Of a DNA stretch of 64,000 nt, positions 1 through 10,053 are shown piece by piece. The stretch is taken from positions 51,700,511-51,764,510 of the forward strand of contig JAPTHN010000003.1 in the NCBI GenBank assembly GCA_026936325.1, given 5' to 3'. This stretch comes from Platynereis dumerilii. Its lineage: Eukaryota; Annelida; Polychaeta; Phyllodocida; Nereididae. Position 1 is the stretch's first letter. Every line of letters begins with the position of its first letter. Both the position numbers and the translations under genes were made by a program. Below the pieces are notes generated by a model. The model was not told the DNA's origin. It worked only from the letters and a program-made list of their open reading frames with translations, and did no database searches.

Positions 1-9
1 CAAAAGTAT

Positions 10-3000
10 TCAATACCCGTACGGTAGAGTATCGAATGTACCCCGTACGAGTCTTCTTTTGTTGTACGTCACTTTAAATCTTTTCAACTCCTCCTTAGTG
101 AAAAGTACAAACCTCTTCTTACATCTGCCTATTTTGTCGTACCTGGCGCTGATATAATCTGGCACGCCTTCTGGTAAAGGGTACTTTTCAGGGTCAGCCC
201 AGAATAGAACCAGACGACATATAGAGTCGAAGTTCAGTTTTTGTGCATTCTCGTGGTTAAGCGTCTGACCCTTGAGCTTGACAACTTGGTCTCCTTTGTT
301 TGTCAAGTATGCGTAGGATTTTGGTCCACTGCTTACAAACTTTGTAATGAACTCGTCTGGACCTAGCTCATTCGTCCACTCTCCTAAGTGGTTACCAAGA
401 GGAGGTTTGTACTCTTCCTCTTTACTTTCGGTGTACTCGTATACTACACTGTCCGTGTCAAAGTACAGGACCCTTTCGCCCAACCCGTGAAGGGCCTCGT
501 ACAGTCTACGTCTAGCATTGGAGGTTGTGAAGGCGGCCACAAAAACGTTTACGTGAGACATTTCCGGTAGAAATCTATTTGAGTACGTATACCCCAGAAA
601 GCACTTATCTTCACAGTAAACGTTTACTTCTTTGACCTTCAAAGACGGGTCGCCTACTACTTTAAATAACTCCACGGCATTTGTTACTAATTTGTGAACC
701 ATGTGATTATTAGTTTCCCCAAACTTTCCCCAAAAGCTATTTAATAACAATTTATTTAACGCCCTCTTCCCAGAATTATACTCGATCTTGTCAGGATCCA
801 GGATGATGCCTTCTGCTTGGAAATATTCGTGACAGTATTGTCTTTTTTCATCAGGACTCATGTCAGGTTTTGGCCAGCCAGATGCCTCCTGTTTACCCTT
901 AAGGAACATATTGACGTACTCGTCAAAAAGTCCAGAGCCCTCGACAGACCTGTTAAACTTCGCTCTCTTTTTGAAATGATAAACCTCGTAGACCTTTACT
1001 ATCTGGTATCCTACTCTAAGAGCGTCCTCGAGATCAATCGTGGTGTATGTTCCCCTTATATCCCTCTTCTCGTCACGGCATTTGCACTCTTCTTCCGAAA
1101 GAGTTTCCGCGCATGTACGACAAAGAGGGAACATCAACTTCCCATTACTGCGAAGGGGAAGACAAGGGTGGTAAAGACCTCTAGGGGGTCTGACTCGACA
1201 CTGAACCAAACCGAAGTATTGGGAAATGTCGGTGGTGTCCGGAGCAATAACCACCTCCGGTATGCCGCACGGAAATTCATCATTCTTTAATACCATCGGG
1301 TAAAGGGAGCAGATGTCTACATATGCAATCTTCGTATCCCCTCTTGCCTCTCTGTATAGCTTAGTAGCGTTTGTCCTGCCTCCGAAGAAGGCCTGACGGG
1401 GATCCAGACGCGGCTGCAAGTCCAGTTTTTCGGAGAGCTTTTGAATTTCAGGGGTACTCTCCCACAACTCCTTGAAGTCGCATTCCCAAATTACATGAAC
1501 CTCGAAACCCAGTTCTTGGCGAAGGTATGCCAGACGACTCATCGTGACTTTGTACAGGTTATCCACTCTTTCGCCCGTGTGTGGGTGTTTTGTAGGATAA
1601 CCTGTAGAAGACAGCGGGTAGCACTTAGCACAGCCGTGCCATACGCACCCCATGAATTCCCAAGCCGTTTCCCTCCCCGTTTCGATGTCCCTATGGTAAC
1701 CGTCTAACTTGAGCCAACCCCCTGAAGCCCGATGGTTTATCACCCTATGCTCGCCCCCATTTCTAGCGTGCGTTATAGTTATATTACGCCTGACGCTCTC
1801 CCACTCCAGCCATAATATCGAAGCACTGCTATGGGTCTCCTGCCCGCCAAACCCTGTGGCAGGCATGCGAGCGAAAGGCGTGCTTTTAAAAGTTCGTTCT
1901 TTCGCCTGTACAGAACTCGGCTCAACCTCTGCACCTTCACAGTCGTAGAACCTACTGATGCCATTCGCGTTATACTCTGTCAATACCTGTCCGTCCTCTG
2001 TCAGTACTTCGAATTCTTCCTTAAGAAAAAGCAATCTGTACGTTGCCATACAGACAGCCGCTAGAGTATTATATTGTAAAGGGTCTACTCCTACGACTGG
2101 TCCGGTTCCGTCTGTCCCCTCTCTCCCAACTATCCCGGAAGTTGTGTCTATAAGCCACTCTCGGAACTTGTTACAGCTCTCTTGCAGTATGCTCACGTCA
2201 TCTTGGCAGTACTGATAGATTTCCTTACGGAAATCGAAAACCTTACCCCTCTGCTCTCGGTACCATTCCATGAAATCTCTACGTTGTTTAGGCTTCATGG
2301 AATTGACCCTGTAGCAGTAGGGGTGTGGCATTGGACCCACTTAGTCCCAGTTCTCTTTTTGGTTAAAGAAAACCGGGAATGTTCCCTTACGGATGGCCTT
2401 CAGTCCAAAAACTTTAGGCATTTGTGACAGTGGCATGGGTAAAAAGTTAAGAGAGTCTATGATTCTGAACTTCTCGGTAGTCACACTCATCACTTTACTT
2501 CCCCTGCAAATTACAGTGGGCGTTTTTGTGAGATTCGACAAAATGTACCTCATGAGAAAGTACACATCATATGCCTGACCATTGTGGAAGACTAGTGTGT
2601 ACTTTTCGAATGGTTTGTCGAAAAAGAACCTGCAGAATTGCAAAGAGATATCATCTCCGAAGAAATCTATACCTCTTCTACCGCAGTTTGATGTCGACAT
2701 GCAAACATTACGCGACGCATCGCCCCGTTTTTTTCTGTTTACACGCCCCCTACATAAGGAACATCCCGTTCCGCAGTGAACGCAATGTGGGTTCTCTCGG
2801 TAGCTCTTACCGCAGCAGTGTTCGCACTGCCAGTAAGCTACAATCAAATTTTGTTCATGAATTTCACCGGTAGGGTCCGTCTCAAAGTCCGCATACATAT
2901 ACCTAGAAGAAATTGCCTTAGCTTTCCTCTGACGTATATAACAGTAATGAACCCCTGTAACTTGTTGACCACATATTTTGCAAAGCCTGTATCCGCAAAG

Positions 3001-4449
3001 GTGATTCCCGTCTCTCTTGTAAAAATGGTTGCATTCGAGACATCTTACAGAACTCTCGCACACGCCGTTCTCTATGTGGCCTTCCAGACAAGCAGTGGAA
3101 TTTAAGAACCTGTTGCAGGATTCGCACATTTTCTTCTCTTCTTGCACAACCTGACAAGAATAAGTCCAGCAAGAAGAACATTTACTAGAACAAGCGTGCT
3201 TGTCCTTTTTGTCAAAGCATTCTTTGCACTTTTCGCAAAAGGTCGTCCCTCCAAACAACATTGACATGCTAACAATAGCATGAAAGTGTCCGTGCGATGT
3301 ATTATCAGCATCATCTTTGACATATAATATGTAAGCCGTGTTCTGTCTCTCCCTACTGCCCACATATACCGGCCTAAGGTCTATACCCGACTGGAACACA
3401 ACAATTTGAGCATTCGCAGCCCTTTCGAAAGCTGCTATGTCGGCGAATGAGGGGATATAATTGAGAGGAAAACGGCCATCCTTTGCAATTTCTTTGCTTC
3501 TCTAGTTAGAACTTCTCTGTTAGTGTTGTATAATTGATGTAAAAAAGACCGAGCTTTTTTCAACTTTTCCTTATGGCCACTGGCTTTGGCGGTATTCTCT
3601 TTCTCCTTGGCAAGTGCTACAGTTACCGATCTCGCAAGACACAGGTTATCGTTGACTTGTGTTCTTGAAATGGCCCTCGAAACATGTAAGGAATTACCAT
3701 CACCAAAGATGTATTCTAACTTGTTTTTCTTTCTTCCAGCCCCTCTAGGGTTGCGTATTACGGCCACTTGTATCTCTAGTGGTTCATCAAGAATCAGATC
3801 TTCATCCGATTGCAGTACCGTTTGAAGGTGATCCTCAACTACACCGGTGTTCAGATCTCTTAACGGCATTAACCCTATGGTACGAGGAGTGTTAAAAGCC
3901 GAGTTAGAAATATACATCCTGACAAGATCGCTCTGACCGTAGCACTCGTTTAACCTGTCTATTATACTCTCTATTATGTTCATCAATTCCCCCAGCACCT
4001 CGCCTAAAACAACATTACGCCATGTCTGGTCAAAGTGTACTCTGTAGACAGTTTCAGTGACTAAACCATTCCCAAAATTTAACTCTTTAGCATTAACTTC
4101 GATGTTACGGTGGAAATTCAAACCGTAATCCCGACCCCTGAATAACATGTCCGGTTCAAAGACATCTTCATCATCAGCTTCATCAACATCGTGAACATTT
4201 TGATTTTCATTCCGCTCCTGACCCTCAACCCTTTCCTCTCCCTCTTCCCCCTCTATTGGTTGCATTATCCCCTCTTCAAATTCTTCGTCCCCTTGGTATA
4301 CTCCCTCCCCAATACAAGCATCATCGTCATTTTCATATAGAATCTTTAACAAGTCTCTCAGTCCGTCATCCAAAGTATAGTCGCTCTCAGGAGCGACTTC
4401 TCTCACCTCGCCAGTTTTCATCGCGTCGAAAAGTTCTTCCGTCTGACTG
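10..4449 (-). pseudogene. Polinton protein-primed family B DNA polymerase (pPolB), fossil
   Basis: The replicative polymerase of element A, which would copy the element by protein priming in the nucleus. Reading from its N-terminal side, the order is as follows. An acidic segment comes first, then an OTU-like cysteine-protease-like module (D-N-L-C near 3620-3660, G-H-F-H near 3270-3300). Next is a run of CxxC zinc-finger pairs (about 2740-3240). The 3'-5' exonuclease has ADFETD (about 2875-2900) and HNGQAYD (about 2560-2590). A module ending in EFMGCVWHGC (about 1625-1665) resembles Vsr-type nucleases. The palm has DICSLYP (about 1296-1325), NSFWGKFGE (about 717-755) and YFDTDS (about 437-466). 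It ends in the family-typical LPYG. The right boundary is set by a pyrimidine-rich splice acceptor, and the frame is open to it. The region is held in about three open stretches, so about two interruptions. Family assignment is certain; the two extra modules are my inference. Confidence 0.93.
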
Positions 4450-4554
4450 TGAAAAAAAAGAAAAATAAGTAAGATGAATATTTTTTCATTGGAGAAAAAA
4501 ACAAAAATTTCGAAAAGAGTTTTTAAAAATAAAAATAACGTGCAAGCACTTTAA

Positions 4555-4921
4555 GAGATGCTTGTAGATAGACTGCCCATGATAGTATCTTCCCCTTTGC
4601 CTGTCACCTGCACAAGGGTATCAGGCATGTGAGACCTGCAGAGGGTATCTGGCATGTGAGACCTGCTGGAGGGTATCTGGCCTGTGACCTACTTTTGGTG
4701 ATTGACCTTTGACCTGCAGAAACTCAGCCTGTTTGTTTTCTTTATTAATTTCTTCATCTCAGAAAGACACCAAAAGTTTATCAACACAAGATGAAATTCT
4801 GTTGAGACTGTATGCAAAGTTTTAATGACAGAGATGAAAAAGCATGACCAAGGCAGTTGTCATAAGTTTCAGAGCCATCCTCCCACAATAGAGATGCCGC
4901 TTGCAAGCAAGCAAGCATCTC
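4555..4921. mobile_element. Small MITE inside Polinton A (PIF/Harbinger-like)
   Basis: Terminal inverted repeats GAGATGCTTG and CAAGCATCTC are flanked by TAA on both sides (4552-4554 and 4922-4924). This fits the 3-bp TWA target duplication of PIF/Harbinger elements. There is no coding capacity. The interior carries about three copies of a 28-30 bp unit around GAGGGTATCTGGCATGTGAGACCTGC (4605-4690). It sits in an intron-like gap of the minus-strand transcript, so it need not have harmed the Polinton. Superfamily assignment rests only on the duplication length and is tentative. Confidence 0.7.
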
Positions 4922-4924
4922 TAA

Positions 4925-7217
4925 AAACCCGCTATTCACCTTTCGGACAGCTTCTCCGCACTAGCGTTCAGGAGTCTTTTTAGGGAAAAGCCTTTATTTT
5001 CAACATTCTTTTCCTCTCCGGTAGCCGCAGTTTCGCTGACTTCTGAGTCCTGGGGAGCTTTTGCTTTGGCAATTATCGAACTGAAACAAATTTTATAACC
5101 GTCACTGAGATGTGTATTAAAATATCAATAAAATAAATATCTCAAAATCTCTTTCAAACTTTTATTATTATTATTTTATTAATATCTTACCCAGACATTT
5201 TACTGCTCTCCTTATCTTCAACTGGAGGCGGAGTGTTGAGCATTCCTTTTACTTTGGCCGCTTCGTCTAATCTGTTGGTTTAAAAAAGAAAGGAGGATCA
5301 ATTTACGAATAAAAAATCTTTTTTTCTTTTCCAAAATTGTAGAGGAAAAAAAAAAATTTAAAAAAAAAAACTTAAAAATGAAAAAAATATGTACTCACTG
5401 TTCCATTTCGTTGATCAGCGCTCTATCATCGGCAGAATCCGTGTCGCAGTAGAAATCGACCATCGGATTCTGCCAGGACGAGACTAATTCATGCGATAAG
5501 GAGTCTTCTGTAGACTCTGTCAAAGAGTAGGGCACTAATGGGTCCGCTTCAACCTGCGTCCGTACCTCCACTTCTTCTGCCACCTCCGGCACTGAACGAG
5601 AGTTAGCGACTTCCAAGGCTTTCTCTGGGGGCTGTTCCTCCTCCTCATTCTCTCTTGCTCGTTCAACTTTCTTCGGCGCAGACTTCTCCCTCCTTCCTTC
5701 CAAAATAAGCATTCTGTCCCTATTTTTTTATAGAAAGCCAGAGAAGTGAGATACAAAAAAAAAGTCATTAGTAAGAATCGGGTTTTTGTTGTTAGTAGAT
5801 CTTTTTTTCTTCTTAGAAAAAAAATGTTTATATAATCACCTCGGTTCCATGAGGTCTTCGCTACTTGTCCAAGCGAAGAAATCGTCCATGAATGACTCCA
5901 AATCTTCTTTCTCGTCCCGGTTTTCTTGGACATTCGTAAACTTGCACTCGCCCTTCTTAGGAGTCGAGTGAGCTATCGGGACGGGCTCCGAGTGCGATAT
6001 TCTTTCTTCGCATTCTTCGTATTCTTGGCCTTCTTCGCATTCTTCCACTTCTCGGTCTTCTTCTTCTTCTTCTTCTTTCGAGCTTCTCTCGAGAAAACCT
6101 ACCCCCGACATATTTACCCTTAATAGTCTGGAACCGCCTGTCACTACGGGGGTACCCAGGGTCGAGTTGTGCCTGGTTCGATTTAGAGTCTCGTGGAGAG
6201 ACTGCTCTGGGTGCACTAATTTTGCACCACAACCCTCTCCGTAGCACTTACTAACGTCTTTCCTGGCACCCAGGGGCTTGTCCGCAGCACCCGCACCCTC
6301 CCCCAACTCGCTTTTCAGCAGACCGATCTGCTTCCCGTTACAGCACAACCTAAAAGAAGGAGGTAAACAAAAATAAAATAAAAGAAACGTATTAGTCCGT
6401 CTTCCCGGATTAAAAATTTTTCTTATAAAAATCAAAACTACGTCGAACTTATAGTACGCGTACCTTAGGAAGCGCTTTACAGAGGCCTCCAGCCTGTCCT
6501 GCTCAGCATCCCTGAAGCACCTCTTCCTTTTCCTTTGGAGGAATCGGTACATCTGGGATATGTCCAACAGTTCGTCGCAGACCAATTTCATACGCCTCGT
6601 CAGGTCCTTTTTTGGGGGTTGTCGAAAATGAAAAAAAAGAGATAAAAGACGAAGTTAGTTTTTTCTTTTTTTTTTTTTTGTACTCCGAACCTAATAACTC
6701 CTAATGCGCGTAGTAAGGAGAAAATAGATATAAAAAATATATTTACCAGACTGAGGTCGCATTTGTAACCTTCCCACACGCGTCCGTAACTCTCATAGCT
6801 CTCGTTCTCGGCCGTTCCAGTTTCCGCAGTTTCCGTATTAGGTCTTGACGGTCTTTCATGGCCTTCTCGGTTGACTCGGGCTCTCCTCGGCAGAGGTCCT
6901 ACTGGTGTAGAGGCGTTTCTTCTCTTACTGCCGCGTCTCCGTTGAGGGGGTTTACCGACCTGGGTAGGGTTCTCATCGAGTCTAGACGAAAACATCTTGG
7001 CGCTGTCGACGTCGGGCCTATATCGAACCGTTTGCCCCGTCGTCGACTCTACACTCGGTAATGGCGCCCCGTTCGTTTTGGTACTCCTTTTACCCGGAGC
7101 ATCAACGCCCTCTAGGTTTGTAGCTCTGTCGCTTCGGACTGAAGAGGTTGGTCGCTGAGGTACTCCGAGTTCCCTAGTGACGCGGCAACCCTCTCTTATA
7201 GCTGTCAACCCGTCCAA
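4925..7217 (-). CDS. Intron-separated exon block of Polinton A, upstream of pPolB
   Basis: Several minus-strand open stretches lie upstream of the polymerase and are separated by short AT-rich gaps of about 80-150 bp. The gap edges carry good spliceosomal signals, for example donors GTGAGTAC, GTAAGA and GTGAAT and acceptors such as TTTGTTTCAG. I therefore read the gaps as introns rather than damage. The encoded segments are hydrophilic and biased: long Glu runs (EEEEEE, CEEGQEYEECEE), Ser/Thr/Pro-rich stretches, and a basic region with a conserved-looking Leu/Arg patch near the far upstream end. No catalytic motif was recognised. It may be an N-terminal extension of the polymerase transcript or a separate regulatory or structural protein. 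The start appears to lie close to 7217, back to back with the ATPase gene. Confidence 0.55.
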
Positions 7218-7284
7218 GGACTCCCCGATTTCGTCACGGTCCTCTCTCCGTCTGTCGGTAAAAAAAAAAGAAAAAGAAAAAATT
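7218..7284. promoter_or_regulatory. Divergent intergenic region between the two Polinton A transcription units
   Basis: Only about 65 bp separate the minus-strand exon block from the plus-strand ATPase start. The plus side ends in an almost pure A/G run (7258-7284) directly before ATG. The layout implies a compact bidirectional promoter that separates replication genes (minus) from morphogenesis genes (plus). No TATA box is evident within the gap, so this is inferred from geometry alone. Confidence 0.4.
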
Positions 7285-7986
7285 ATGTCTCGGCAAAGTC
7301 AAAAGGGTGACTATAAGGACGAGAGTAAAGATAACGTATTTCTCTTCGAATGTCCGGCTGCTACCATGGTGGTAGGCTCGACTATGTCTGGGAAGACCGT
7401 CCTGACGATGGAGATCATCAAAAACGCCTCCAAGATGTACAGGATACCTCCGCAGAAAATAGTCTACGCCTAGGGAGTTTATCAAAAGGTTTTGGCTAGC
7501 CTGGAGAGAGAAGTGGACAACCTTACTCTTTACGACGGACTACCTAGCAGAGAGTTGATAGAGAGCATAGGTTCCGAAGAACCGGACAAACACTGTCTTC
7601 TAATTTTGGACGACCTCTTGGACGAGATCGGCAAGTCTTCCGAGATGTGCTCCCTCTTCACTAGAGAGGTCCACCACAGAAGAATTTCCGTCGTAATGAT
7701 ATCTCAAAATATTTTCCACAAGTCGCGTTACTACAGGACTATCAATCTGAACAGCAGCTACCTAATCCTCATGAAGACTTGTCGAGACTTGCAGCAGATT
7801 CACCACCTGTCGCGCCAAATGTTTCCCAGTACTCCTAAAAGACTACTGGAAGCTTACGAAGACGCCACTCGGTCTCAGCACGGCTACCTAGTAGTTAACA
7901 ATCTCACCGGATCCGGCGACGAGGACATTCGACTGAGTACGCGAATACTGCCGCGGGACGACCTTATTCTCTACACCCGGAAATAA
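7285..7986 (+). pseudogene. Polinton genome-packaging ATPase (FtsK/HerA-like), fossil
   Basis: A P-loop ATPase of the kind that packages the element genome into the capsid. Walker A is GSTMSGKT at about residues 31-38. Walker B is LLILDDLLDE near 7593-7620. A following VVMISQN strand fits sensor 1 of the HerA/FtsK group. The total span of about 233 residues is normal for Polinton ATPases. The start is the ATG directly after the A-rich leader. It is first in the rightward gene series, before the small basic proteins, integrase and capsid genes. It looks nearly complete, with about one interruption. Confidence 0.88.
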
Positions 7987-8033
7987 TAGAGAGACAAGGG
8001 GCCGTCGGGGGTTCCACCCTCTTCTCTAGGGCT

Positions 8034-8854
8034 ATGTCTTCTCTCATCAGACAATGTTTTCCCTTCATCAGGTTGTTGGTTAATACCGGGAAGGTTTCTC
8101 CGTCTCTCACGAGACGATTATTGAGCGAGGCCGATCGTCGACAGTCTCTCGCCATTGTGGAGTTGATAGTGAACGTATTGAAAGGTGGACTCCGGATATC
8201 GACGTCTACTAGAGAGAAGTTGGTTAAGAGCAAGACTCTACTGAGAAAATTGGCGGGGGTACGGAAACACTCTCTGGCCCGTAGATGCCTTCATAAACAC
8301 TACAAAACCGTAGTCTCTTTCTTAAAGTTAACCCCTACTTGCAGCGGTTGTGTAGAAATAGAGATAACTCTCTCAGCGCTTCCTCCAGCTCTTCCTCGGA
8401 GGACTCGAACAACTGCTCTATGTCGTCCGAAGCCTCGAACGGAAGCTATAGTGACTCTGTGGACGGTGGCGACACAACCGGTGAGGAGGAATGCGCCGAC
8501 CTCTCAGGCGAAGGAGAAGACATGGAGATGGACCCCGAGGAAGAATGTAGTCAGTCGTCCGACCTTTCATCGGAAGAGTCTCCCGAAGAGTCTTCGGAGG
8601 AGTCGGCTTCTTCCACTTCTAACGAATCTAGCCAGGAGTCCTCGGACGATTCTAGCGGGGAGTCTACCGGCGAGCTGCCTTCCAAAGGTCAACCTTCCAC
8701 CCGGACTCCTACCGGGGACGAAAGTCGTAAGGAACCGGAGAAGGCTTCGGAAGAGCCTGTGGAGAATTTAGGAGGACCTCCGGAAATAAAGACTGTGTCA
8801 GAAGGGGAATCTAAAGCCGACGAGGAAGATACTAGGGAGGTTTCGACCGGTTAA
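8034..8854 (+). pseudogene. Polinton small basic protein followed by acidic Ser-rich region
   Basis: The first about 100 residues form an Arg/Lys- and Leu-rich helical protein with the pattern LLSEADRRQSLAIVELIVNVLKG followed by RKLAGVRKHSLARRCL. This resembles the small basic core-like (PX-like) proteins common in Polintons and adintoviruses. The second half of the region is an extreme Ser/Glu/Asp-rich polypeptide with repeated SSEES and EESSEES blocks. It could be a DNA-mimicking or charge-balancing tail, or a separate gene. There is about one interruption across the region. Function is unproven; the resemblance is from memory of family patterns, not from a search. Confidence 0.5.
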
Positions 8855-8888
8855 CGGCTATAGAATCTTTGTACCCAACCACCTGGTC

Positions 8889-9790
8889 ATGTCTCTTACG
8901 ATGAAGTTCAACAAGAAGGTCTATGTTTTGCCGGAGGACAAGTACCTCAGCATGGCCAGAGATTGTAAGTCGCGGCTGGAAGAGAAAGGCGAGCGCGAAA
9001 GCGCGAGCCTTTCTCTTCCGGCCGCACAGCCTTCGCAGGAGACAGGTGGACCGGACTCTACTCGTCGCGAAGGCGTTCATGAGACGTCGGGGCGCCGGGG
9101 ACCGACTCGCCTGAAGCGGCCAGAGTTGACAAATCCTCAGAGTCTCCTCGACCGGATGCGGAAAGGAAAGGAGATATTCCGAGTAGAGTTCTGAAGTCTC
9201 TAGACTCGGAGTCTGCCAGAAGAAACGTCAGAAGGGTCTACCGGAAACTGAAGCTTTCGGGGAGAGAGGGGAGAGGGAGAGAACAGAATAACTTGGTGGC
9301 TTCCCTATTGCACACTCAATCTAGGAGTTTTCCCCTCCCGCGGGACTACAAGAATTTCTACTCCCTATTGCTGGAGAAGAACGTGCCGTTGCGTCTGATA
9401 GGAAACGCCAAACTACGGCGGGTGCTGCAATTCCTAAAGAATAAGAACCGGAGCGGATCCGGTCATAACCTCTCCGATGGTCGGAGCGAAAGGAAGGCAA
9501 CTCGACCGTTGATGAAGCCTCCTAGTCGTAGTCCGAACCCGGTTGATAGGAATAAGAAGACCGAGAAGACTAAGAAGAAAGGAGACGGATGGAAAAGCAA
9601 AAGTTGGAGTACTTTTGACGTCGGTAGAAAAGGAAGAAAAGGAAGAAAAGGGAGAAAAGGGAGAAAAGGGAGAAAAGGGTTAAGTAAAAGCTCTAAAACC
9701 TCCCGAAGTTGGGTGAAGCTGCAACCTTTTTTAATTTTTTCGAGAAGAGGAAAAAATATAAAAAGAAGTGAAAAAAGAAAGAAATGGTGA
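8889..9790 (+). pseudogene. Polinton conserved hypothetical protein with basic RKG-repeat tail
   Basis: It begins with KVYVLPEDKYLSM, which resembles the V-L-V-P-E-E-x-Y start of a hypothetical protein seen repeatedly in Polintons. A middle part with a FYSLLLEKNVPLRLIGNAKL pattern also fits that protein. The end is strongly basic, with a 9-bp tandem repeat (about 9629-9680) coding for Arg-Lys-Gly units. The region is held in more than one open stretch, with about one or two interruptions. The role is unknown; its position between ATPase and integrase and its high charge suggest a virion or nucleoprotein component. Confidence 0.4.
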
Positions 9791-10023
9791 GGGGAAGGAT
9801 CTCCTGGGTCGCGAGCAGAGCGCGCTCTACTCTTCTGACTTCCTATTCGACATTACTATCGACTTTAGAGGCTTCGGGAGAAAAGTTTAGAGCTCTGTTT
9901 ACCAACTTTACTTGCTGCCTAACTCTACTCGGGGTTTTCATTAGACCCTTCCGCCAGGCCATCCGATCATTGGTCAAATTAATACGGCGGCCCCGCGGAC
10001 AGGGGTATTGTAGCGGATTGTGA
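9784..10023 (+). CDS. Small basic hydrophobic Polinton protein
   Basis: A 79-residue open frame just before the integrase, with an A-rich leader before its ATG. It has an amphipathic Arg-rich first half (RGRISWVASRARSTLL), a central hydrophobic stretch (LFTNFTCCLTLLGVFI) and a basic end (RSLVKLIRRPRGQGYC). No homologue is recognised. The composition would suit a membrane-active or DNA-binding minor virion protein, but this is inference from composition and position only. A chance frame cannot be excluded. Confidence 0.4.
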   Translation: MVRGRISWVASRARSTLLTSYSTLLSTLEASGEKFRALFTNFTCCLTLLGVFIRPFRQAIRSLVKLIRRPRGQGYCSGL

Positions 10024-10053
10024 AGAGAAAGCCGAAATAAAAATAAAATAATA

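Noticed and set aside
388-2873. Plus-strand open frames of 60-160 codons across the polymerase
   Set aside because: They are antisense to strong polymerase motifs on the minus strand and have no protein-like patterns of their own.
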